Shown in pieces: positions 21,801 to 26,547 of a stretch of DNA of 64,000 nt (position 1 is its first letter; the number at the start of each line of letters is the position of its first letter). Below the pieces are notes generated by a model that made no database searches, was not told the DNA's origin, and saw nothing but the letters and a program-made list of their open reading frames with translations. The position numbers and the translations under genes are program-made. The stretch lies in contig NC_049989.1 in the NCBI RefSeq assembly GCF_000003815.2, positions 15,754,883 through 15,818,882 of the forward strand, in the 5' to 3' direction. Origin of the DNA: Branchiostoma floridae (lineage: Eukaryota; Chordata; Leptocardii; Amphioxiformes; Branchiostomatidae).

Positions 21801-22681
21801 GCTTGGTGAGTAATGTACTTTGAATCTCAACTGAACATATCTGACAGCTAGGTTAGGATCTAAAGCACTAGCCTTGCAGTTGATAAACATAGCAGGATTT
21901 CTTCTTATCATCATAATGGTCACAGAATGTACTTGCATGTACGTATACTGACGAGGGCTGTCATAGTCATTGACTTTAAAAGTCGTTGATTCAGGCAGTC
22001 CATAAAATTATGTAGAAGTCATCACATGAACATATTTGACTGTATTTCAAAGGCCAGGTGGTATTTCAAAGGCCAGGTGGCCCTTATGATGAGGTGGTCA
22101 ATAGTACAGGTTTGACTGTATATCTATGGCCAGGTGGCCCTTATGTAGAGGTGGTCACTAGTGCAGGTTTGACAGTATATCAATGGCCAGGTGGTCCTTA
22201 TGTAGATGTGGTCACCAGGAACGGTTTGACTGTAACTCTAGTTCACCTTTATCCGCGGGGTAACCTATGTCCGTTGTGTTGTTAAACAGGGTATCCAGGG
22301 ATATCAAGTCGATGGACGGTAGTTTCAAATCGTACTATTTTCAAAATATTGCAGCTTGAAACTATCATCTGTCGACTTGATACCCCTAAATACGTTGTTC
22401 TTAAATAGAACGAATAAAGGTTACCCTAAGGATAAAGGTGAACTAAAGTTGCATCATTGGCCAGGTGGCCCTTATATAGGGTGGGCAATTTTACAGGTTT
22501 GACCATATTGTACATACTTTAGGTGACCTTGACCTTTTTACTCCATAGGAGGAATGACCCCATCTCCCATGTCCGAGAAGCGGCGCAGGCAGCCCTGCGT
22601 GTGATTGGTGGAGAAGAGGCCAACCAAGCCGTCCACATCACGCAGGTGCTGACCAGGGAGATGAACGACCTGGCCAAGTGA
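801..22681 (+). CDS. Predicted acylated TIR domain-HEAT repeat protein (8 exons, ~490 aa)
   Basis: Joined exons 801-855, 8666-8941, 10919-11022, 18561-18706, 19145-19665, 20223-20324, 21670-21805 and 22549-22681 total 1473 nt with stop TGA, and every junction phase matches. The protein starts MGCGSS: Gly2 with Ser6 fits N-myristoylation and Cys3 fits palmitoylation, which predicts membrane attachment. Residues about 20-90 are Ser/Thr-rich and probably disordered. A TIR domain spans about 92-229: DIMIS starts its first strand, FVIVLSS is a core strand, and HCTDE (160-164) places Glu164 where NADase TIR domains such as SARM1 carry the catalytic glutamate. Residues 230-350 contain the pattern FWxxxFGxxxxxIPWxxF (260-277), which I cannot assign. 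About 355-480 are HEAT repeats of the PBS-lyase type (for example DEDPNIRAVASIALG). SARM1 has its TIR domain after the ARM repeats; here the order is reversed. NADase or scaffold activity is inference. The gene converges on the septin gene. Confidence 0.85.
1453..2337 (+). mobile_element. MITE-A copy 1 (885 bp, TA target site)
   Basis: Terminal inverted repeats begin ACATGCATTGGCATAATACC at the left end and the matching complement closes the right end, flanked by TA on both sides. It is nearly identical to 16539-17422 and present in inverted orientation at 20561-21443. No transposase is encoded. The interior has a GC-rich block with GCCGCCATTTTCCCGCC at about 1862-1878, which resembles joined YY1 and E2F sites. 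On the minus strand this block begins a 61-codon frame (MAGKW...). It lies in intron 1 of the TIR-HEAT gene. Confidence 0.9.
2806..3700. mobile_element. Degenerate family H element split by a family C element
   Basis: 2806-2960 begins TAGGGGTGGG and continues with family H interior sequence (GGACCGATTAGAAAATGAAC). 3597-3700 has the other H end, with repeated CAGGTCCAGGTTCAGG units and CCAGTACCCACCC. Between them lies a family C copy (2964-3466), so an older H copy appears to have been interrupted and eroded. Confidence 0.55.
2964..3466 (+). mobile_element. MITE-C copy 1 (~500 bp)
   Basis: Begins with TCAAGCCTTTATTAGCGGCC and ends with AGACAGGTTTGACCGTA. It shares the interior GTTTGGAGTTCCTGACAGGG with the inverted copy at 11098-11577. 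The ends are inverted repeats containing the GGTTTGACTGTA motif. No coding capacity is seen. Confidence 0.7.
3701..4648. other. Intron 1 segment without recognised features
   Basis: Low-complexity T-rich stretches and ordinary intronic sequence. I see no exon, RNA gene or terminal-repeat element here. Confidence 0.5.
4653..4954. mobile_element. MITE-I, piggyBac-like (302 bp, TTAA flanks)
   Basis: Inverted ends GGTGGTATCTCACT... and ...AGTGAGATACCATC are both bounded by TTAA (4649-4652 and 4955-4958), the target site of the piggyBac superfamily. The terminal repeats extend about 50 bp with mismatches. No open frame of note. Confidence 0.75.
4996..5190. mobile_element. Family H fragment
   Basis: GGGGGTGGGTTACCATTACA followed by CAGGTACAGGTCTAGAGGA, then interior sequence matching the copy at 10316-10860 (ACAATGGTCCA..., CCCATCTTCACGTAAA). 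The right end is not found. Confidence 0.55.
6739..6976. mobile_element. MITE-B copy 1
   Basis: Inverted ends close to ACGCTAGTTCACCTTTATCC... and ...GGATAAAGGTGAACTAGCGT between TA dinucleotides. The family is a foldback element of about 200-240 bp with terminal repeats of 40 bp or more. Confidence 0.85.
7039..7755. mobile_element. Family M inverted-repeat element (717 bp)
   Basis: Both ends carry CAATAGAGTCCATTCCAAG in inverted orientation with no mismatch, continuing imperfectly (CACCGTGCGG against CACCATGCGG). The interior is AT-rich with many AAATATTTGTAAAT motifs. No transposase frame and no clear target duplication. Confidence 0.7.
8029..8344. mobile_element. MITE-D copy 1, hAT-like (316 bp)
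   Basis: Ends CAGGGTTGTAGC and GCTACAACCCTG are inverted repeats. The 8-bp flanks CATTAAAC and CATTGAAC differ at one position, as expected for an ageing hAT target duplication. It ends about 320 bp before exon 2. Confidence 0.8.
8666..8941 (+). CDS. TIR-HEAT exon 2 (linker and start of TIR domain)
   Basis: The acceptor TTTTCCAG precedes the exon and the donor GTAAGT follows it. It encodes a Ser/Thr/Gln-rich linker and then the first TIR strand and helix (DIMISGDGNDRDFINFLS). It enters and leaves in phase 1. The open frame reaches upstream to 8638, but that part is intronic because exon 1 supplies the joining base. Confidence 0.85.
9158..9382. mobile_element. MITE-B copy 2
   Basis: Well-preserved ends ACGCTAGTTCACCTTTATCC and the complement, with TA on both sides. 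The interior arms also pair (GACGGACGGTGGTTTT with a diverged complement). Confidence 0.9.
9385..9798. other. Intron 2 segment without recognised features
   Basis: AT-rich sequence between MITE-B and MITE-F. Nothing identifiable on either strand. Confidence 0.4.
9802..10179. mobile_element. MITE-F copy 1, Harbinger-like (378 bp, TTA flanks)
   Basis: The terminal inverted repeats GGCCACACCAATTTTATTTG and their complement are flanked by TTA on both sides (9799-9801, 10180-10182). A 3-bp TTA/TAA duplication is the hallmark of PIF/Harbinger elements. No transposase is present. Confidence 0.85.
10189..10272 (-). mobile_element. Truncated right end of MITE-A
   Basis: About 84 bp starting at TA then ACATCCATTACC, followed by GGTTTACTGCAATTTCTC and GCAAATGACCTACGCATC. 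It aligns in reverse to the right terminus of the 885-bp copies with many substitutions. It begins seven bases after the TTA flank of the MITE-F copy. Confidence 0.7.
10316..10860. mobile_element. Family H element (545 bp)
   Basis: Inverted ends TAGGGGTGGGTACCAGTAC and GTACACTGTACCCACCCCTA; subterminal CAGGTCCAG-type repeats. It is flanked by a long direct repeat, CATGTTACTGTTGT, at 10299 and at 10861. It lies in intron 2, ending 58 bp before exon 3. Confidence 0.8.
10919..11022 (+). CDS. TIR-HEAT exon 3 (TIR core, GC donor)
   Basis: The acceptor GTGTGTAG precedes the exon. It encodes GLMVW through AQAIVEAK and ends AAAG followed by GCAGGA, a GC-AG intron. No GT donor nearby keeps the conserved join AIVEAK-AFVIVLSS, whereas the GC donor keeps it exactly in phase 0. 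The sequence beyond the donor soon runs into an AT dinucleotide run. Confidence 0.8.
11098..11577 (-). mobile_element. MITE-C copy 2 (480 bp)
   Basis: Inverted relative to 2964-3466; ends at GTTTGACTGTAG on the right and GTCAAACTTCTC on the left. The interior has GGAGTTCCTGACAGGGTCC on the minus strand. Confidence 0.75.
11605..11790. mobile_element. MITE-G copy 1 (degenerate)
   Basis: TACTCTCCAAGGAGAGGTT at the left and AACCTCTGCTTA at the right form inverted ends like those of 41817-42029, which is far better preserved. Interior arms GTCTTTTTGTCC pair only weakly. Confidence 0.6.
12094..12212 (-). mobile_element. SINE 3' fragment
   Basis: On the minus strand GGCAGTGGAAGG-type and CAACCCACTGCCC-type sequences match the bodies of the SINEs at 32387-32607 and 37046-37335. 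The tRNA-like head is missing, having been lost or displaced at the MITE-B insertion at 12217. Confidence 0.5.
12217..12433. mobile_element. MITE-B copy 3
   Basis: Left end ACGCTAGTTCACCTTTATCC is intact; the right end is degenerate (GAATTAACGT). TA at both flanks. Confidence 0.8.
12532..12729. mobile_element. MITE-B copy 4
   Basis: The left end is degraded (ACACTTGTTCACC) and the right end intact (GGATAAAGGTGAACTAGCGT). It is only about 100 bp from copy 3. Confidence 0.75.
13308..13875. mobile_element. Family J inverted-repeat element with a nested MITE-E
   Basis: Ends GGGTTTTCGGAAAACCCTGTC occur in inverted orientation, each itself a near-perfect palindrome, followed on both arms by AGAGGGT(C/T)TGCATG at slightly different distances. 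A MITE-E copy lies inside. Confidence 0.6.
13636..13786. mobile_element. MITE-E copy 1 (151 bp)
   Basis: Ends TACTGTAAATGCA and TGCATTTACAGTA with CpG-rich arms (AAGTTCGCGGGGATTT, ACCGCGAACATTTC). Foldback element without coding capacity. Confidence 0.85.
14768..16528 (+). CDS. Non-LTR retrotransposon ORF: reverse transcriptase, 5'-truncated (586 codons, no stop)
   Basis: LINE pol C-terminal part, sense to the host gene, in intron 3. LINE-like protein begins near codon 20 (TNQKVRAKVKKRDG, the linker before RT); the earlier codons are probably host sequence, and the upstream endonuclease domain is absent. RT motifs in order: LKRRKAPGLDD, WTTNIIIPLPKKGD, NYRGISLMS, FIDFKKAFDCIDR, SSGVLQGDVLAPFLF, LDFADDIALLES (catalytic ADD) and FKYLGSMM. 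A C-terminal region follows with YGCESW, RQLDYLGHLLRMP and GKRRRGRQP. The clade (RTE/Jockey-like) is a guess. The frame is intact over 1.7 kb, so the copy is young or recently active in trans. The stop is 10 bp from MITE-A copy 2; no poly(A) tail lies between. Confidence 0.9.
   Translation: MTLYYFHRMPLLLSGLFTTNQKVRAKVKKRDGTPPVSDSELLSEWREYFSSLLNNTSNSTKELPLPAEHDLPIPDHPPSLEETELAVKQLKRRKAPGLDDGVTAEALQGGGTTIVKALHSFCVEVYTSHVPPDQWTTNIIIPLPKKGDLTQMTNYRGISLMSIAAKVYNKILLNRIRRQVDPILRKNQAGFREGRSCAQQIHILRRIMEGFKNQQLPLWVTFIDFKKAFDCIDREVMFAVLRHYGIPEPVVKAISVLYSSSKSVVMVDGHVSQCFQVSSGVLQGDVLAPFLFIILIDYLMRRATVEPDSGIVTHPRASSRYPAKRINDLDFADDIALLESSGPRAQEQLTKTATAASDLGLVVSVLKTEYMCYNDNPIPPLLVYDKPIKHVQDFKYLGSMMASTSSDLKKRRALAWVAFWDLEHLWRSNSIPIAVKVRLFKASCVSVLTYGCESWVITKVMECRINSFATSCYRVMLNIKRLDRVPNSVIYKLTNTKPLIEHVRSRQLDYLGHLLRMPEDEPACLYSLYLPSHGKRRRGRQPMSYLQYIQQLLGDESGLLTPGQIKTLAADKKHWRLAVARLAADR
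16539..17422 (+). mobile_element. MITE-A copy 2 (884 bp)
   Basis: Same termini as copy 1 (ACATGCATTGGCATAATACC at the left) between TA dinucleotides. It differs from copy 1 by scattered substitutions and one-base gaps, including one in the GCCGCCATTTCCCGCC block at about 16948 that breaks the short minus-strand frame. It starts ten bases after the LINE stop codon. Confidence 0.9.
18178..18457. mobile_element. MITE-D copy 2, hAT-like (280 bp)
   Basis: Ends CAGGGTTCTAGCCAGC and GGCTGGCCAGAACACTG. The 8-bp flanks CAGTTGTG and CAGTAGTG match at seven positions. It ends about 100 bp before exon 4. Confidence 0.75.
18561..18706 (+). CDS. TIR-HEAT exon 4 (TIR core with candidate catalytic Glu)
   Basis: A strong pyrimidine tract and CTTCAG precede the exon and GTAGGT follows. 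It encodes AFVIVLSSNAVRSQHCTDE and the next TIR strand (MFPVAMESF). Glu164 follows the S-x-x-C-x-x-E arrangement at the proposed active site. It ends in phase 2, and its last two bases form Met194 with exon 5. Confidence 0.9.
18707..20222 (+). other. Introns 4 and 5 outside exon 5
   Basis: 18707-19144 and 19666-20222 are unremarkable intron. A short doubled phrase, ATACTACATACCATGCAGTG-like, occurs near 20080-20110. No further exon is needed, because phases match across both introns. Confidence 0.5.
19145..19665 (+). CDS. TIR-HEAT exon 5 (end of TIR, middle region, first HEAT helix)
   Basis: The longest exon, 521 nt. It is preceded by TTCTTCAACAG and followed by the donor GTAACG. It encodes the last TIR helix, the unassigned region with FWERKFG and IPWVEF, a stretch with several Phe, Tyr and His residues (EAYDNFCG, GFYSRLKEYCG) and the start of the first HEAT helix pair (TVRLSAIQNLG). 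It ends in phase 1. Confidence 0.9.
20223..20324 (+). CDS. TIR-HEAT exon 6 (HEAT repeat)
   Basis: A 102-nt exon with acceptor CCCCAG and donor GTACAT, phase 1 on both sides, so it could be skipped without a frameshift. It encodes one HEAT unit including VVSSLKKLLVDED and NIRAVASIALGKTG. Confidence 0.9.
20561..21443 (-). mobile_element. MITE-A copy 3, inverted (883 bp)
   Basis: Inverted relative to copies 1 and 2, between TA dinucleotides, and more diverged. It keeps AAAATGGCGGGAAAATGGC at about 21013. The short frame starting MAGKW is recognisable but broken by a stop after about 30 codons. It lies in intron 6 of the TIR-HEAT gene. Confidence 0.9.
21670..21805 (+). CDS. TIR-HEAT exon 7 (HEAT repeat)
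   Basis: The acceptor TCTCTGCAG precedes the exon and GTGAGT follows. It encodes DIVEALVNLLKDEDRLVRES and CVSLGYLQAQDAV, a second HEAT unit. It enters in phase 1 and leaves in phase 2. Confidence 0.9.
22061..22510 (+). repeat. 57-bp tandem repeat interrupted by MITE-B
   Basis: Units beginning GGCCAGGTGG(C/T)CCTTATG and containing CAGGTTTGACTGTA repeat with a 57-bp period at about 22071, 22128 and 22185. A further unit, starting GGCCAGGTGGCCCTTATATA at about 22459, lies beyond the MITE-B copy at 22235-22449. The GTTTGACTGTA and GGCCAGGTGG phrases resemble MITE-C ends, so the array may derive from one. Confidence 0.75.
22235..22449. mobile_element. MITE-B copy 5
   Basis: Inserted in the 57-bp tandem array. 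The left end ACTCTAGTTCACCTTTATCC is preserved and the right end is slightly degraded (GGTGAACTAAAGT). It lies about 100 bp upstream of exon 8. Confidence 0.85.
22549..22681 (+). CDS. TIR-HEAT exon 8 (last HEAT repeat, stop)
   Basis: The acceptor CTCCATAG precedes the exon. It encodes NDPISHVREAAQAALRVIGG and a short helical tail ending MNDLAK, then TGA at 22679-22681. The arginine-glutamate-alanine pattern is typical of PBS-lyase HEAT repeats. Confidence 0.9.
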
Positions 22682-24605
22682 TCTTTTATTGTCCAGTGAA
22701 ACAAAAACATGCCTTAAAGTACCAGAGTTAAAACCAGGATTGATGTACAGGATTGATGTTCAAACCTAGGATTGATGCTCAAAAATTTGTATTTTCCCAG
22801 CAGGACTATGATAGAGTGGAATTCGTTATCACTAAGCACAGGAGAGGCATCTTCGTTTGATAGTTTTAAAGAGCATTTACTGATAGTGTAAAAGCTAGGT
22901 CTAATAGGTCGTTCAGTGTAATATAACCAGCTACTACCATGCCAAGTGCCTGTGAAGCTGGTGTGTTACGCCGAATGGTGGTTATACCGGGTATATAGAT
23001 ACAGAATGATATAGATACAGAAAACTGTATAAAGTGGTACCAAGGCCAGGCGCCTAAGCATTTGCACATTCAAATAATACTTGTAGTACACAATTTACAA
23101 AAAGCGTTTGAAGCACTTTTCAAAGACGTGGGAATCTTCGGAAAATTGCAATCTTTTATTCAAGGCTATCAAATTTTTGTCACAGTATATGCCTGCTCTA
23201 TGTTTTTAAGTCAAAATATTGTGGGTAGAAACAGGCACCAAACCCTCTCCCAATGCAGGTGTTTGCCACTTTGCATATAAGACTACATTTTTCATAAGGT
23301 GTACATGTCTTGCATAGGGCTTTGTGCATTTTTATCAAGATTTGTATGTTTTATGTGATTCAGGTGTTTTTCACTATGCTTTTCGTATAATTTGTGAATA
23401 CTTAGCCACCCTGTGGATAATAACAGGTATAGATTTATATCAAAAGGTATATAAATTGATATCTATAAACCAGCTGATGAATACTGGGTAACGTTGTAAA
23501 ATAATACATAATATTATACAAGTATTGTGGTAATACACTGTTGTATAAATACAAAGTCTTAGACTCAGATCAAAATTATTCTATCCATCACGTATTCACG
23601 TCAATGAAGTTTAGACATACAGGTCAAAGATATGCCAAAAAGCAGTTACTCAAGCAACTGGATATGATTTTGGAAACGGTCAGATGCTTTAGACAACCAG
23701 TCTTTCATCAGTGACACTGGAGAAGTCTTGTTCAAGAGATTTTTTATATCCTAGCTATGAATTGATATGCAAAAGAGATTAGTTATCTAGTTCATGGTGT
23801 CTTAAACATTTTCAAAATCATATCCAGTTTCTTGAGTAACTGCTTTTTAATGCAGTAAGTATTTACTTTCATGGAACTAAACTGTACAACGACTATTTTG
23901 TCATTTTGTGAGCAGAATTTTCCCCCCGATGTATAGGTAAGATTGGTACATGTGGGAACACATTGTCAGGTGTGAAATATTGTTCAGTTTTTGACCCTGT
24001 AATGTTAGAAGCTACTACTTTGACTATGGCATCATATATTTTTGTACAGTGTCAGGTATTCTGTAATTTTATGAGTAGAATTCTACACCAGATTTGTAAC
24101 TAAAAGTGTTATGAAGAAGACATTGTGCCAGTATTCAATAACGTTCAAAGTTTTTAATTTTTAAGTGTTTTATGTTCTTGGTAGCTACATGTGTACTGCT
24201 GTGACAGAGGCATCATATATTTTTGTACTGTCCTGTTTTATTTTTGTGCTTGAATTTTTGTGTGTATTATATGCGACTAATGTAGTGTCATTTTCTTATT
24301 TATAGAAAAGAAATGTGTGTTTTTGTAGCGGATTGGCCCACGATAAATCAGGTAATCTCATTAATATTCATTAACAAGGCACCCGTAAATACGTAAAAGG
24401 TTTTTCTGAGGCTGGAAAGGCGGAATTGATATCGTAAAGCATTGCTGCAAGAGTCAACCTTGTGTGGTAGCATTGTACATGTTGTAAGTCTAGGAATCAT
24501 GGTAAGCGTCCTATATAATACTGTACAGATTTTACAAGAACTATGTGTATTTTTAAAAATTATTTGTATAAGAGTGTACTTGCTATTCTACAGAATACAA
24601 AGATT
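22682..24605 (+). other. 3' UTR of the TIR-HEAT gene and convergent intergenic region
   Basis: No further open frame belongs here. I find no canonical AATAAA on the plus strand, so the 3' end of this transcript cannot be placed. The septin transcript, on the other strand, probably ends near 24610. A family N element lies at 23633-23853. Confidence 0.5.
23633..23853. mobile_element. Family N foldback element (221 bp)
   Basis: Inverted arms CCAAAAAGCAGTTACTCAAG and CTTGAGTAACTGCTTTTTAA continue over about 50 bp (CTGGATATGATTTTG). Interior FRAGMENT ATCAGTGACACTGGAGAAG recurs at about 58330 and 58420. Confidence 0.75.
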
Positions 24606-24633
24606 CACCTGGGCAAAACGTTTCAAGTACATT

Positions 24634-24639
24634 TTTATT
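24634..24639 (-). terminator. Polyadenylation signal AATAAA of the septin gene
   Basis: AATAAA on the minus strand, 1.8 kb downstream of the septin stop codon, with the TIR-HEAT gene converging beyond. Other AATAAA-like sites may be used, so this is the likely distal signal rather than a proven one. Confidence 0.4.
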
Positions 24640-26445
24640 CAACAAGTCAAAACTGTCAGACCAACATAACATTACATATAAAACATAGACTCCACATAGC
24701 TTGCACTCACAATTGAGGAAATAAACTCTTCTCTGAACTTTTTTTACACAAGTTCAAAATGATTATCAATACAATAAATAGATAATATATATATATAATA
24801 TATACCAGAAAACATGAAACAAATGCAAAAATAAGCACCATTAATGATCGTAAGAGTTTTAAAAAAACTGATAGTAAAAACACTTATCAATTCTACACCA
24901 ACATTGGCACTGCTATTAGCATTACTAGTCTTAGACTAAAATCCACAATTTTTTGGACAAAAACAACCACATAATATTTGCAACCAAAAAGAAATAATAA
25001 AACAGCATCACAACAGTAAAGATTCAAGGTACAATGCTTTCACATAAATGAACTCCAAGTGGATATATTTAGCCTGAGGCGGTATTCTAGTCTTTGTAAA
25101 TCAAGATCATTCCACTAGTTTGGTTTTGTAAAATGTGCCTACTCCCTATGGCATAATCCAACCAACAAGTCCTGTTGAAATTTTGGGAATAAAAGTTGTG
25201 CGAGTTACACTTAGATGGCATCATTTAAGACCTGATAGTACGTGTGAACAGTGGCATCAGGTTGGTAAGTCAATGAATAAGAAGCTTCTTTGTACAAAAC
25301 CAAGTGTTTTATTCAACCAACCTTTCAGTGACCGCCTGTCTCCTATACCTCAGGGCAATTCTGACTGGTTCACATTGCACTGCAGTATACATGTAGGTGT
25401 TGTTGCTCACTATGTGTTTGGGACCACATCTGTAAGCAGCGCCATCTATGCTGCAGTACAATATGGGAACCAGTCAGAATTGCCCTGAGTAAGGTGACAG
25501 ACGATCACCGAAACGCTGGTTCAATACGATACCTGGTTTAGTACAAAGAGTTCTGTTTTTCAGTTACCTGATTGTACACAAAGCAAGATTTCTTTGATCT
25601 AAAAGCACTGCCTGCCACTACTTGTATTATTTTCCTTGCTTGGAAGCACCCATGGAGGCATATTCACTAGTATTAGTACATAATTCATTGTGCAGTGTAA
25701 AAACATCTATTTTCAACATCCTATTGTTATGTATACCAGTCTTGTATTTTTGACACTTCAGTTGTGCATTTTATAGAGGTATCATCAAGCAACGATACTA
25801 TTTCTTATGGCATATTGTTCCACATTGTATCCTTCCACTACAGTCATTATTAAGCATACACTAAAGTAATGTAAAGCGTGACAGTCTATAATAGGTTGGA
25901 CTTCTTCTGAACACCATGCCCCACCTTTAGTATTATACGAGTATTTACAACTTGGCCACAGTTCAGAAGAGATAGACACTTGCACTACCCTCAAACCTTC
26001 TCACAAATCTTCAGTCTCAGACTGTTAGTAAAAAAGGAAGGGAACACAGTATGCGGAATCCTAATTTCTAAGAGTGAACTCTAGTACAAGGGTTACTACA
26101 AGATGGTACTATACGTATACTCTATATAACAGCCTATAGGCCTGAAGGACATGTTACAATATATTAAGCTTCATAAGAATGCTACATTCACAAGGCATCA
26201 CACAATGGTTATGTGGTTATGCTGCGTGAAATGAACACTGTCTCCTAGAGAAATAATGTTTTTTCCTTTCCACTCTCCAACCAGACTTTCTTAACTAGTT
26301 CCACGCTAGGGGGAGGGGCAGTGATGGTAGTTTGTCGCTCGGGAAACATGATGGAAGCTTGGTTTTTGACTGAGGTTAATGCGTTATTACTTCTTCCTGC
26401 ATGATGTTCCACCTTAGCTGATAGAAACCGGATGTTGGTAAGTGC
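24640..26445 (-). other. Septin 3' UTR (probable)
   Basis: Non-coding sequence between the septin stop codon and the probable poly(A) signal, containing a family K foldback element at 25288-25548. The exact transcript end is unknown. Confidence 0.45.
25288..25548. mobile_element. Family K foldback element (261 bp)
   Basis: Ends CTTTGTAC and GTACAAAG with long paired arms, including CTCAGGGCAATTCTGACTGG on the left and CCAGTCAGAATTGCCCTGAG on the right. A diverged copy at about 35820-36250 contains a MITE-C fragment. Confidence 0.8.
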
Positions 26446-26547
26446 TTAGATGACCAGCTGGTGTTTGGGAGTGGTCTGCGTCGACTGGCGTTTCTGTTCC
26501 TCGAGCTGCTGTTCCATACGTGCCAACATCTCCTGCATACGCCGCAG
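26446..26547 (-). CDS. Septin last exon (coiled coil, stop)
   Basis: Acceptor TGTTACAG. Encodes [20 protein letters not shown] and a polar tail ending KHQLVI, then TAA (26446-26448). Heptad-like leucine and methionine spacing matches the SEPT2-group coiled coil. Confidence 0.9.
   Translation of the reverse strand: MRRMQEMLARMEQQLEEQKRQSTQTTPKHQLVI

Noticed and set aside
20223-22681. HEAT exons as a separate gene from the TIR exons
   Set aside because: Phases match at each junction (1, 1, 2) and the first HEAT helix is split between exon 5 and exon 6, so they belong to one transcript.
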